Positions 15,778 to 23,850 of a stretch of 64,000 bases of DNA are shown in pieces. Position 1 is the stretch's first letter, and every line of letters starts with the position of its first letter. The translations under genes were made by a program, and so were the position numbers. The notes under the pieces are model-generated. The model was not told the origin of the DNA, did not search any database, and saw only the letters and a list, made by a program, of their open reading frames with translations. Origin of the DNA: Planococcus maritimus (lineage in GTDB: Bacteria; Bacillota; Bacilli; Bacillales_A; Planococcaceae); contig NZ_LTZG01000001.1 in NCBI RefSeq assembly GCF_001592825.1, positions 868,001 to 932,000 on the forward strand. Reading direction: 5' to 3'.

Positions 15778-15862
15778 GTGTCCAAATTTGATTGGATCTG
15801 CCGATGACCATTGCTGCTTCTTTATTCACTGGTATACGTTCTTATCAAGTGCTTTGATAGTT

Positions 15863-16045
15863 TTACTGAGAATCTCGTCTAAAAATATGTCGAGCATTTA
15901 TGTAACAGACGCTGCCAAGTAAAAAGAGCAACACATTCATCCAGGAAGCGATGCCTGAATACTCATCGTCAAACACAAAGACGCTTAGAAAATTGACTGC
16001 CATGAACAGGATTAGAACTGCATACATTCCTTTTACAAATTTCAT
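15863..16045 (-). CDS. Small two-helix membrane protein
   Basis: A 60-residue protein with two helices (MYAVLILFMAVNFLSVFVF and ASWMNVLLFLLGSVCYI). The ATG at 16045 has AAAGGAG six bases before it; the longer open frame upstream runs antisense-like through the neighbouring gene and is not used. First of several small leftward membrane genes. Function unknown. Confidence 0.66.
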   Translation of the reverse strand: MKFVKGMYAVLILFMAVNFLSVFVFDDEYSGIASWMNVLLFLLGSVCYINARHIFRRDSQ

Positions 16046-16110
16046 GTACTTCTCCTTTCCTATTAGTGAACCTCTACTTTCATTTCTCCAGCTATAAGAT
16101 AGCTCGAACC

Positions 16111-16347
16111 TCAAGCATTTACGATGAATCCTTGCGCTGAAACGAAGAAGATAAACAGAGAAATCAGGACAAACATATAGCCCCAAAATTCTTTTCGATC
16201 GCTTTGAATTTTCTCGAATCCTGCGACCAACATAAACACTCCAAGCATCAGCATGACGTACGGCATTAACGTAAAGTTCTGCGTCCATAACACGTAAGCA
16301 CTAAAGCCAAGTGCGACTAGTTGCAGGATGATTCTAATTATTTTCAT
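16111..16347 (-). CDS. DUF3953 family membrane protein (YczI-like)
   Basis: A 78-residue protein with three short helices. The stretch MLMLGVFMLVAGFEKIQSDR and the end FFVSAQGFIVNA match the DUF3953/YczI family as I know it. RBS AAAGGAG precedes the ATG. The family has no known function. Confidence 0.72.
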   Translation of the reverse strand: MKIIRIILQLVALGFSAYVLWTQNFTLMPYVMLMLGVFMLVAGFEKIQSDRKEFWGYMFVLISLFIFFVSAQGFIVNA

Positions 16348-16416
16348 GACGGTGTTGCTCCTTTAGTAGATAATAGTTTTTTACCTCGTCATTGATTAGA
16401 GAAGATACTCTATGAA

Positions 16417-16605
16417 CTAAGAGTCAGACGATTTTGATTCTCTTATGTCCGAAATGCCGATAATTGGAGAAATAATCAGTGCAGCTAATAAAATCCGAGT
16501 AAGTATCCAATTATCGCCCCACGAAGTAAGCAAATAAATTAAACTGTAAGCTGCGATAAGCAGAGACCCATACTTTTCTATAAACTTGATGTAAGCTTTG
16601 AACAA
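16417..16605 (-). CDS. Possible small membrane protein, TTG start
   Basis: A 62-residue frame with two hydrophobic segments (SLLIAAYSLIYLLTS and WILTRILLAALIISPIIGI) and a polar tail. The start would be TTG with only a weak GGGAAG upstream, and no ATG is available. Hydrophobic content and neighbouring small membrane genes favour a real gene, but this is the weakest of the group. Confidence 0.45.
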   Translation of the reverse strand: MFKAYIKFIEKYGSLLIAAYSLIYLLTSWGDNWILTRILLAALIISPIIGISDIRESKSSDS

Positions 16606-16633
16606 ATAAATTCACTTCCCATCACACTAGCAA

Positions 16634-17536
16634 TTATTTCAGCTTAAAATTCAAGCTGCTTTGGCCGATCAGTTTTTCCCCGTCCTGCCATAAATATTGA
16701 ATTGCGTATTGTTTCCCCAAATCTTGTTCCACAATATCAATGGTAATTGAAGAATTGTCAGACAAGCCAATTTCTTCGCTTACTTCTTCGCCGTCGTTGT
16801 CTATCTCAATCAACACAACTTCGCTCGGCTGTGGCTCCATCATTCCCCAGTCAACTACAATACTGTCGCCCTCCTCTACATCTCCAGCGTGTACATCGGA
16901 GATATCATAGCCGCTATTGAAAGAACAATCGTTCCAGCATGCTTCGGAATAAATATGATCGAACACCACACCGCTCGGATCCTCGGAGTTCACTTTCGTA
17001 ATCGAGGGCATTTCCATAAAGGTGTACTTCGGAAGCTCTCCGGCCTTTTGAGCTGGAGTTTCTTCGATTACGATATTTCCTGCATATTGGGCTGTATTGT
17101 CACGATCAATAAATTCTACCGCCAATGCATAATTCCCTTCCGATTGCGGAAAGCGAAATTCTCTCGCGTCCGTGAGTTCAAGCTTGGTTTCTTCCCCGTC
17201 TTTCCATAAAGAAGCGGTAATTTCTGGATTTGTCCAAATGTCTCCACCGTTTTCTTCATTCTCTTCAAACTCCAAATAGGCAGGCTGATTTAAAGAAACT
17301 GTCGTGGTTTCCTGTGACAAACCAAACTCTTCGATGTCCTGTATTGTTTCCGTTACATGCCCACTAGAGGAACTCCAAGTGACATTAGCTTCTGTTAATT
17401 GCATGGGCCCGCTGCGTAAACGATCATCCGCGTGCAAATATGCACGTGGAACCCCTACGTCATAGTCCTCAGCAAGACACCCTGTCAGCACGAGCAAACT
17501 TAGCAAAGCTGAAAGCCGCATCAAAAACCTTTTCAT
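16634..17536 (-). CDS. Hypothetical lipoprotein
   Basis: A 300-residue secreted lipoprotein (signal LSALLSLLVLTGCLAEDYD, lipobox LTGC). The mature part is acidic and seems to be made of beta-sandwich-like segments; SEACWNDCSFNSGYD near residue 200 has a cysteine pair. No family recognised. The start ATG follows GGGAGTG. A GNAT gene lies just upstream on the same strand. Confidence 0.75.
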   Translation of the reverse strand: MKRFLMRLSALLSLLVLTGCLAEDYDVGVPRAYLHADDRLRSGPMQLTEANVTWSSSSGHVTETIQDIEEFGLSQETTTVSLNQPAYLEFEENEENGGDIWTNPEITASLWKDGEETKLELTDAREFRFPQSEGNYALAVEFIDRDNTAQYAGNIVIEETPAQKAGELPKYTFMEMPSITKVNSEDPSGVVFDHIYSEACWNDCSFNSGYDISDVHAGDVEEGDSIVVDWGMMEPQPSEVVLIEIDNDGEEVSEEIGLSDNSSITIDIVEQDLGKQYAIQYLWQDGEKLIGQSSLNFKLK

Positions 17537-17584
17537 ATTCAGACACTCCCACTTCGTGACGGCCTTGCGAAAAGCCGTTCAGTT

Positions 17585-18097
17585 TTATTCCAATAGGCTG
17601 CTTACGTCTGACCATTTGTAGGCAAGTTCGGGTATTTGCTTCCCGGCGATCGTTATGTATTTTTCGTCGATGACTGTGCCGCCTAAGTTTCCATAAAACC
17701 CGCTGGATTGATTTTCCTTCAACACCCACACAAGCATGGACTGGATATTACGTGACAATAATTCATTGCTTATTGCCTGCATCAACATTTTTCCAATCCC
17801 TTGTCCTTGATAAGCTTCCAGGATATAGATCGAATACACTTCTCCACCGATATCCGGATAGTCGCCAGAGCGCTCCTTGCCGACATCTGCAAACCCAACG
17901 ATTTCTCCGAATTGATTTTCTGCTACAAATGCAGTGGAGTGTTGCAAGTTACGAGCCCAAAGTCTTTCTCTTTCTTCGTATTTCAGTCCCTCTAAATAAT
18001 CGTCTGGAACAATATCACGGTAAGTGCTGAGCCAACTGTCTACATGTACCTTGGCAATGTCTTTCGCGTCGGAAGCTCTTGCTCTCCTGATCATCAT
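17585..18097 (-). CDS. GNAT-family N-acetyltransferase
   Basis: A 170-residue protein with motif A (YILEAYQGQGIGKMLMQAIS) and motif B (SMLVWVLKENQSSGFYGNLG). The N-terminus (IRRARASDAKDIAKVHVDSW, STYRDIVPDDYL) is typical of a broad GNAT subgroup close to phosphinothricin-type acetyltransferases. Substrate unknown. It begins 4 bp after the stop of the upstream membrane gene, so the two are co-transcribed. Confidence 0.88.
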   Translation of the reverse strand: MMIRRARASDAKDIAKVHVDSWLSTYRDIVPDDYLEGLKYEERERLWARNLQHSTAFVAENQFGEIVGFADVGKERSGDYPDIGGEVYSIYILEAYQGQGIGKMLMQAISNELLSRNIQSMLVWVLKENQSSGFYGNLGGTVIDEKYITIAGKQIPELAYKWSDVSSLLE

Positions 18098-18101
18098 CCC
18101 A

Positions 18102-18590
18102 TCACCCTTTCGGCGTAAACTTCATTACGGCGTTGAACAGGTCGGACGTCGATTCCTGGAATCTTCTCTCCTCGCTCTTGAAGCTGTCGAGTAATGTATA
18201 GCCGAAGACGAGTCCGGCGATTGTTTGGGCGGTGGTGCTACTGAACAGGATTAAACTGATTTGATTGTAGAATTCTGGATAGGGTAGATTTTCAAGTGGA
18301 AGAAAAGGCATAAGTGACAACACGATTACTACAAAGGACAGAAGACCGACTGCCAAAAACTTGCTCCAATCAAACCCACTGATCCGTTTCTCTTTTCGTT
18401 CTAGCATGAATTTAGGTGTACGTAACAGAATGCCGATAACGATTGGGAAAAGCGTGACGTAAATCCAATAAGGAACCAGATTGAACGTTGTCTGCATTCT
18501 TTCTTTCAATAATTCTTGCAGTTGCAAACCAAGATACACAATCAATGCAATAGCGATGCTCCAGGCAAAATAATAGAAAAATCGTTTCAT
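18102..18590 (-). CDS. Four-helix membrane protein
   Basis: A 162-residue protein with about four predicted helices (FFYYFAWSIAIALIVYLGL, WIYVTLFPIVIGILL, FLAVGLLSFVVIVLSLMPF, LILFSSTTAQTIAGLVFGYT). The ATG follows AAGGAGG. The C-terminal cytosolic tail is charged. No family recognised. It is the first gene of a short leftward transcript with the GNAT gene. Confidence 0.75.
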   Translation of the reverse strand: MKRFFYYFAWSIAIALIVYLGLQLQELLKERMQTTFNLVPYWIYVTLFPIVIGILLRTPKFMLERKEKRISGFDWSKFLAVGLLSFVVIVLSLMPFLPLENLPYPEFYNQISLILFSSTTAQTIAGLVFGYTLLDSFKSEERRFQESTSDLFNAVMKFTPKG

Positions 18591-18805
18591 TCGTTTTCCT
18601 CCTTAGTTTTTATTCGTACTAATCTATACTTTAAATACAGAAAAGCGTTTCGTTTTTTTCCCCAGCTTTCAATTACTAGTTTAAAATTTCCAGTATGCAG
18701 TCGTGTCTCCCACCTTAATAAAAATGAGGATCTCCTACTTATCTTATTCCATAATTTAACTTTAACAGTTTTCTTCCAAAATCGATATACTTCTTTAAAC
18801 AAAAC

Positions 18806-18848
18806 AAACCCCAAACGCGCGCCATTTCTCTGGCACTCATTTGGGGTT
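18806..18848 (-). terminator. Terminator of prs paralogue
   Basis: AACCCCAAATG and GTTTGGGGTT close a stem that includes TGCCA/TGGCG. Leftward it is followed by TGTTTTGTTT. It lies about 20 bp after the PRPP synthetase stop. Confidence 0.78.
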
Positions 18849-18866
18849 CATGGCATTTCTATCTGG

Positions 18867-19820
18867 TCATCCTTCAAACAAAGGACTAACCGGTTTTTCG
18901 TTGTGCACGTGCTCGATTGCTTCTGCGAGCAGTGGCGCGATCGATAGGATGGTGATTTTCGGGATGCGTTTTTCTTTCGGTACATCGATCGTGTTGGTGA
19001 CCACGAGTTCTGTCAACGCAGAGTCTTGGATGCGCTGGACGGAATCGCCGGACAATACGGCATGCGTGCAGCATGCGTAGACGGCTTTGGCGCCGTTTTC
19101 TACAAGCAAATCGGCTGCATCGGCAATGGTTGCGGCTGTATCCACGATGTCGACGATGATGACGGCATTTTTGCCTTGGATGTCCCCGACGATGTTCATC
19201 GTGTCGGCTTCACCCGGCTGCATTTTACGCTTGTCGATAAAGCCGATCGGTACGTCTAAGCGGTCTGCAAGTCTGCGGGCTCTGCTCAATCCACCGTTAT
19301 CCGGAGCGACGACGATGGCATCTTCGAGATTTTTATTGATAAAATGCTCGGATAGTTCGGTGATGCCGAGCAATTGGTCGACCGGGATATTGAAGAATCC
19401 TTGAACTTGCGGTGCGTGGAAATCCATCGTGATGATGTGGTCGACACCCGCTTTCACCAGCATGTTCGCGACGAGTTTTGCCGTGATTGGTTCACGCGAG
19501 CTCGCTTTTCGGTCTTGGCGCGCATAGCCGTAATACGGGATGACCGCTGTGATGGAGTCGGCCGATGCCCGCTTCAAGGCGTCGATCATGATCAATAATT
19601 CCATAACATGCTCATGCCCTGGCTGCGACGTCGATTGGACGATATAAACTTCTGCCCCGCGTACGCTTTCCTCGATATGGATTTGGATTTCCCCATCGCT
19701 AAAATGGGTGATGGAGTTTTTGCCCAGTTCACAGCCCAAATGCTCTGCGATTTCCTGCGCTAGTTCCTGATTTGAATTCAACGAAAATAGCTTGAAATTG
19801 TCTCTTAGTTGATAAGCCAC
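18867..19820 (-). CDS. prs: Divergent ribose-phosphate pyrophosphokinase paralogue
   Basis: A 317-residue protein aligned end to end with PRPP synthetase (ribose-5-phosphate + ATP to PRPP + AMP). The ATP site [20 protein letters not shown] and H135 in [12 protein letters not shown] are kept. The PRPP loop reads VDIVDTAAT (224-231) where Bacillus Prs has DDIIDTAGT, and the flexible catalytic loop reads [10 protein letters not shown] where Bacillus has KRRP, so residue 199 is Lys instead of Arg. Normally prs lies beside glmU; here it is alone. It may be a slower, specialised second copy. The ATG follows AAAGGGGAG. Confidence 0.88.
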   Translation of the reverse strand: MAYQLRDNFKLFSLNSNQELAQEIAEHLGCELGKNSITHFSDGEIQIHIEESVRGAEVYIVQSTSQPGHEHVMELLIMIDALKRASADSITAVIPYYGYARQDRKASSREPITAKLVANMLVKAGVDHIITMDFHAPQVQGFFNIPVDQLLGITELSEHFINKNLEDAIVVAPDNGGLSRARRLADRLDVPIGFIDKRKMQPGEADTMNIVGDIQGKNAVIIVDIVDTAATIADAADLLVENGAKAVYACCTHAVLSGDSVQRIQDSALTELVVTNTIDVPKEKRIPKITILSIAPLLAEAIEHVHNEKPVSPLFEG

Positions 19821-19973
19821 CGTTCAACTCCCCTTTCAGCAAAGTATAAGTTCGTAAATGAATAGCTGACTGTTTCCCATGAAAAAATCTCATCATGCGG
19901 TGTATATCAGTTGTTTTTATGATAGCTCTTTCTAGGGGCAAATGCCACCAAAGACGGAGAATCGTGCCTCTGT

Positions 19974-20291
19974 TCACAAGCTTTTTAGAAAATCTGCCAC
20001 AATATCGAGATTCCACATCAAAAAGATCAATGCGATGAGCGAAACCGCCATCAATAAGCTAATCAACCGGAAAGCTGCGAGTTGGCATCTTTTCGGGAAA
20101 AACTTCTCGCTGCACCAGGCTAAGAAAGCAAATAGCAGCGCAAGGATCAAAAATGGCCCCTCTCCGTATGAAAACACTTCACCCAACTCTCGTTTCTCGC
20201 CGTCCTTCATTGGCTTGATGGCCACATATATATATTGAATCCCAACGCCACCCAATAGACCGGATAGCGCAATTAGTATCCATACTGACAC
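19974..20291 (-). CDS. Three-helix membrane protein
   Basis: A 105-residue protein with about three helices (WILIALSGLLGGVGIQYIYV, FLILALLFAFLAWC, LISLLMAVSLIALIFLM) and a charged loop KPMKDGEKRELGE. GTG start behind GGAGGAG. No family recognised. Single gene, divergent from the pair at 20.5-21.3 kb. Confidence 0.65.
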   Translation of the reverse strand: MSVWILIALSGLLGGVGIQYIYVAIKPMKDGEKRELGEVFSYGEGPFLILALLFAFLAWCSEKFFPKRCQLAAFRLISLLMAVSLIALIFLMWNLDIVADFLKSL

Positions 20292-20460
20292 GCTTCCTCT
20301 TCTCCTCCGCTGACTATTCTCTTGATCTAAATCGTTCGCTTGCTGTCATGCAATGTCAAATGATACATAACTTTCACATTCTTGAAACTATCTCCCCATT
20401 ATACCGTACAGTATATTAATGGATTAACATTTTTTCCAAAAAATCCAACTGGAGGTATAG

Positions 20461-20784
20461 ATGAAAAACATACTTATTGTCTCACTTACCATGCTCGTGC
20501 TGACGCTTGGCAATTGGCTTGCGGCCTTTTTCACACCGCTCGGGTTTTTGGATATCGCCATTCCTTTTGCCGGACTCGCTGTCGTTCTCGTGTTTTTCTT
20601 TAAATCGAAAGGCGGCATGGCGAGCCGTCATTTGGATATGTCGATTCAAGGGTCAACGGGCATTCGGATGGAACAGGCCGCTCCTGTCAATGAACGTTCG
20701 TATATTTTAATCGGCTCGATTTTGTACTTAGTCGTAATGGTCGGGCTAACGTTTTTCATGTACCGCGAGTACTTCTTGAATTGA
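20461..20784 (+). CDS. Membrane protein of unknown function
   Basis: A 107-residue protein: two N-terminal helices (IVSLTMLVLTLGNWLAAFF, IAIPFAGLAVVLVFFF), a cytosolic loop with SKGGMASRHLDMSIQGS, and a C-terminal helix (ILIGSILYLVVMVGLTFFM). The ATG follows TGGAGG. It is 31 bp ahead of another membrane gene and probably co-transcribed with it. Confidence 0.72.
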   Translation: MKNILIVSLTMLVLTLGNWLAAFFTPLGFLDIAIPFAGLAVVLVFFFKSKGGMASRHLDMSIQGSTGIRMEQAAPVNERSYILIGSILYLVVMVGLTFFMYREYFLN

Positions 20785-20815
20785 TCATCATTACTTTGTA
20801 GAAAAGGAGAATTGG

Positions 20816-21313
20816 ATGACTTTTCTAAAATGGACGGCGTTTCAAGTGGCCGCTTTTGCAGGTTTAGTCGCACTGGCATTTCTGGCTGAATATTATTCGC
20901 TCAGCATTGGGCACGTACTTGCTTCTGGCACCACCAGCGGAATGCTTGTCGTGTTGACTTTCATTTTGCTGAGCACCAGCATGATTCATTTGTTTTTCGT
21001 CTTCCACAGCAAAAAAAGCGAGCGCTTCTTGTCGCACCCTTTATGGAACAAGATGAACGTATTGTCGGGGCTGTTGCTCACCTTTTCTATTGCGGTGTTC
21101 ATTGCCATTTCCGTCTTCACTTCCTTGAACGACTGGATTACGGACAATCGCTGGATTTTGTACGGAATCTTTTACTTCTTTATGTTTCTTTACAGCCTCT
21201 TCGTGTTGTCTGTCGTACATAAAGTGAAGCGGAGCAGCGCAAAAGAAACGAAAATCGAAATCTCCTTTGGTGCCACTGTCGTCAGCCTATGTCTCTTGCT
21301 GTTTCTTCTTTAA
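20816..21313 (+). CDS. Four/five-helix membrane protein
   Basis: A 165-residue hydrophobic protein with helices near residues 10-28, 42-65, 80-103, 112-132 and 148-165. RBS AAAAGGAG precedes the ATG. No family recognised. Second gene of the pair, closed by a bidirectional terminator. Confidence 0.74.
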   Translation: MTFLKWTAFQVAAFAGLVALAFLAEYYSLSIGHVLASGTTSGMLVVLTFILLSTSMIHLFFVFHSKKSERFLSHPLWNKMNVLSGLLLTFSIAVFIAISVFTSLNDWITDNRWILYGIFYFFMFLYSLFVLSVVHKVKRSSAKETKIEISFGATVVSLCLLLFLL

Positions 21314-21320
21314 TGCCATC

Positions 21321-21370
21321 GAAAAAGCCTCCGGTCGCTCCCTTTCTTGGGCTCGATCCGGAGGCTTTTT
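21321..21370. terminator. Bidirectional terminator
   Basis: AAAAAGCCTCCGG pairs with CCGGAGGCTTTTTT. A/T runs on both sides serve the convergent genes ending at 21313 and 21375. Confidence 0.88.
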
Positions 21371-21374
21371 TAGT

Positions 21375-21713
21375 TCAGATTGATTCTTTAGGGCCTTGTC
21401 GCTTTGGCATCACGCCAAGCTCGGCAACGAACATCATCAACAAGCAGTAGAATGCGGTCATACTGGCGGCATTGGCCGTGCTATAAGGTTGTGGAAACGA
21501 GTAATTATAGACAATCAAATTCACGATTAGCGCCACGACAAATCCGACATATGACAACGAAAACAAATAACGTCCAACGATGAGTCGTTTATGGTTGGCC
21601 GAATCCCATGTCACCGATTTTACGACAGATATGGATTCTTTGATTTGCTTAAATGCTCCGTAAGCAAACGCTCCGATAATTAGGACTGGAACGATATTAA
21701 TCCACGAATCCAT
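21375..21713 (-). CDS. Three-helix membrane protein
   Basis: A 112-residue protein: helix 1 (INIVPVLIIGAFAYGAF), a loop with ISVVKSVTWDSANHKRLIVG, helix 2 (YLFSLSYVGFVVALIVNLI) and helix 3 (AASMTAFYCLLMMFVAEL). ATG preceded by GGAGGTG. It follows the DUF4306-like gene by 22 bp on the same strand. Confidence 0.7.
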   Translation of the reverse strand: MDSWINIVPVLIIGAFAYGAFKQIKESISVVKSVTWDSANHKRLIVGRYLFSLSYVGFVVALIVNLIVYNYSFPQPYSTANAASMTAFYCLLMMFVAELGVMPKRQGPKESI

Positions 21714-21735
21714 TTGAACACCTCCGAGTTAAAAA

Positions 21736-22224
21736 TTATGAATTCGTCCGTTCGGCTGCGCGGCACATCCACTTTGCATTGTTGCGGCACAAAATGATGA
21801 GCAGCGTTAAGACGCCAGACAGGCCGAAGAACGCCGAAAACAAGGTGAGCCCGACAGTCAGTGAATTGAGCAGCATGGCACTCATCAACAATAAACCTAC
21901 TGACATCAGCGACAGAAAAATGATATGCAGCGTTCTGCGCTCTCTCAATAGCCATCCCAATAACTGAAGGACGATGAATAGAAATGATGCCGCCATCAGG
22001 AGCGGAAACAGCGGTTCAAACTTTGCCGCGTAAACGAAATGGTCGATCATCAAAATATCGCTCGCCTCGGTCACTGGCCCGTTCAACCAGGTCGAAAAGA
22101 CCGCCGAATACTTCCACTCCCATGAAATATCACGCAGTTGTCCACCCTCATACCAGCTAGCGAGTGTCGAGAAAATCAATACGAGAAATGCGCCGATCAA
22201 GTAAACGATGTGTTTGAATTTCAT
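21736..22224 (-). CDS. DUF4306-like membrane protein (YjdJ-like)
   Basis: About 162 residues with four helices. The N-terminal block IFSTLASWYEGGQLRDISWE and EWKYSAVFSTWL resembles the DUF4306/YjdJ family, from memory. I chose the ATG at 22224, seven bases after GGGG; the TTG at 22242 has no site. Function unknown. First gene of a two-gene leftward transcript. Confidence 0.65.
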   Translation of the reverse strand: MKFKHIVYLIGAFLVLIFSTLASWYEGGQLRDISWEWKYSAVFSTWLNGPVTEASDILMIDHFVYAAKFEPLFPLLMAASFLFIVLQLLGWLLRERRTLHIIFLSLMSVGLLLMSAMLLNSLTVGLTLFSAFFGLSGVLTLLIILCRNNAKWMCRAAERTNS

Positions 22225-22372
22225 GCAATTCCCCTTCCGCAAGTTAAAGTCACAATGCTCTTTTAAGCGTTACCATTCAATTACTCTATTTCTCAATGGA
22301 AACTAGGATATTTATCGGTTTCATTTTACGTTAATCCTTTTCGTGACTACACATCCATTTGGCAAACTAATA

Positions 22373-22522
22373 TTACTTTTTTATCCGTTTAATCGGATTG
22401 GCTCCAGCAAGATAGGAGATGGCCTTTAGAATGGCCAGGAAACTTTTGACTACTATTTCGGGTAAATGCTTTTGTTGAAGTGCATTCATTAAAGAAACAA
22501 GCATCTTTTTATAAACCTTCAC
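22373..22522 (-). CDS. 49-aa cationic amphipathic peptide
   Basis: A short leftward ORF: GTG start at 22522, six bases after GAGGG, TAA at 22373-22375. The product begins MKVYKKMLVSLMNAL and ends AGANPIKRIKK. It has eleven Lys/Arg, one Glu and long hydrophobic stretches (IVVKSFLAILKAISYLAG), with no signal or double-glycine leader. Size, charge and amphipathic pattern resemble leaderless bacteriocins or membrane-active peptides, but no sequence match can be claimed. No immunity or transporter gene is adjacent. Confidence 0.5.
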   Translation of the reverse strand: MKVYKKMLVSLMNALQQKHLPEIVVKSFLAILKAISYLAGANPIKRIKK

Positions 22523-22670
22523 GAAGTTCCCTCTTTTTCCAAATTCATATAGTTTCTTACACTTCCAATATACTAGTAAAGAAAATTGATTTCTACATAA
22601 TTTTGGAAATACTTCAAACTTTTCATTCTCCTCACTTTATCTTTTATTGCTTGTAAAATTCTTGGCGCAG
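22523..22670. other. Gene-free interval upstream of the peptide gene
   Basis: AT-rich DNA. On the leftward strand TTGGAA and TATATG occur upstream of the peptide ORF, but the spacing is not convincing. Nothing else stands out. Confidence 0.4.
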
Positions 22671-22717
22671 GGACATATGTCCTTCCATCCGATTGAATGG
22701 ACGATTATCCTTATAAT
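22671..22717 (+). promoter_or_regulatory. Palindromes and -10 ahead of the ydcZ-crp-ydcZ operon
   Basis: GGACATATGTCC (22671-22682) is a perfect 12-bp palindrome. TCCAT-N8-ATGGA (22684-22701) is a second, looser one. TATAAT lies at 22712-22717 with no recognisable -35. A weak -35 behind a palindrome is usual for activator-dependent promoters, and the operon encodes a Crp/Fnr regulator. Confidence 0.45.
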
Positions 22718-22737
22718 AACGAAAGGCGGTGGACCGG

Positions 22738-23163
22738 ATGAAAGGAATTCTTTTTGCGCTCGCTGGCGGATTTTTTCTGACCTTCCAAAGTGTAGCGAAT
22801 GCGACCATTAGCGACCAAATCGGCACCTGGCAGGCTGCGGCAATGACCCAGCTGACCGGATTTGTGCTGGCGATTTTCATCGTTTTGGCATTGAAAGACA
22901 CATCGATTAAACAAATCAAGCAAGTGTCCCCTTTATATGCGGCGGGTGGCTTGCTTGCTGCGTTCATCCTGTTCAGCAATATGACGGCCATCCATCGCAT
23001 GGGCGTGACACTAACGATTAGTGTATTTTTGATTGCGCAATTGGTGGCAGCGATCGTGATCGATGGCAAAGGCTGGTTTCACATGGCGAAGAAACATGTC
23101 GGGAAAACACAAATTGCCGGTGTGGCATTGATGATTGCAGGCATTCTCGTCTTGAAATGGTAA
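22738..23163 (+). CDS. DMT transporter, YdcZ/DUF606 family (first copy)
   Basis: About 141 residues with five helices. GGFFLTFQSVANATISDQIG near the N-terminus is the YdcZ half-size DMT signature, and the GVALMIAGILVLKW end is typical. These small proteins are thought to pair into a functional exporter. The ATG at 22738 follows GGCGGTGG; the GTG at 22729 is an alternative. A Crp/Fnr gene follows after 12 bp, then a second YdcZ gene. Confidence 0.85.
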   Translation: MKGILFALAGGFFLTFQSVANATISDQIGTWQAAAMTQLTGFVLAIFIVLALKDTSIKQIKQVSPLYAAGGLLAAFILFSNMTAIHRMGVTLTISVFLIAQLVAAIVIDGKGWFHMAKKHVGKTQIAGVALMIAGILVLKW

Positions 23164-23175
23164 GGAGGAACATTC

Positions 23176-23838
23176 ATGCAGACAATTGAGGACTATCTCC
23201 ATCAATACGAATTGGCAGATTTGTTCCCCCCTGCCGTCATCGAGGCGATGCATATCGAGCATCACGCGGCAGGGAGCCGCTTATTTTCGCAAGGCGATGC
23301 GGCAGAGCATTTATACTTATTGGTTAAAGGCAAATTAAAGATTTCCATGTTGTCTCCGGAAGGCAAGCGGCTGATTCTAGCATTTAAGACGCCTTTCGAT
23401 TTGGTCGGCGATATCGAATACGTGCAGAAATGCCCGTTCATTAATACGGTGGAAGCCGTGACAGAGCTGGTGTTGCTGCGCATCCCCCATCACGCATTGG
23501 ATCACGAAATGAGCGGAAATTCCTTGTTCCAGCAATTCTTACTCGAGACCATCACGCGCAAGTTCGTAACGAAAGCACAGGAATTGAATTTCAATTTACT
23601 GTATGCGGTCGATGTCCGGGTAGCCAGTTATTTGCTGTCGATGACACCGGACAAATCGCGACTCGAATCGCCGTCACTCGTTGACATGGCGGATTTGATC
23701 GGCACAAGCTACCGCCATTTAAACCGGGTGCTCCAGAAGTTCGAGCAGGCCGGCTGGATCCAGCGCAATAATGGCAAAATCGATTTACTCGACCGCGACG
23801 CATTATTCAATCAAGCAGGGCATAATATCTACGAATAG
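23176..23838 (+). CDS. Crp/Fnr-family transcriptional regulator
   Basis: A 220-residue protein with an N-terminal cyclic-nucleotide-binding-like domain (GSRLFSQGDAAEHLYLLVKG, LSPEGKRLILAF) and a C-terminal winged HTH (LVDMADLIGTSYRHLNRVLQ). The layout resembles YeiL-type regulators. The cAMP-contact RxS motif is absent, so another ligand or redox signal is likely. No Fnr-type N-terminal cysteine cluster is present. It lies between the two YdcZ genes with 12-bp gaps, so the three form one operon it probably controls. Confidence 0.88.
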   Translation: MQTIEDYLHQYELADLFPPAVIEAMHIEHHAAGSRLFSQGDAAEHLYLLVKGKLKISMLSPEGKRLILAFKTPFDLVGDIEYVQKCPFINTVEAVTELVLLRIPHHALDHEMSGNSLFQQFLLETITRKFVTKAQELNFNLLYAVDVRVASYLLSMTPDKSRLESPSLVDMADLIGTSYRHLNRVLQKFEQAGWIQRNNGKIDLLDRDALFNQAGHNIYE

Positions 23839-23850
23839 GAGGACCGTTCA

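Noticed and set aside
18587..18814. 75-residue basic leftward ORF overlapping the next start by 4 bp (ATGA)
   Set aside because: The overlap is suggestive, but the TTG start lies inside the prs terminator and has no ribosome binding site.
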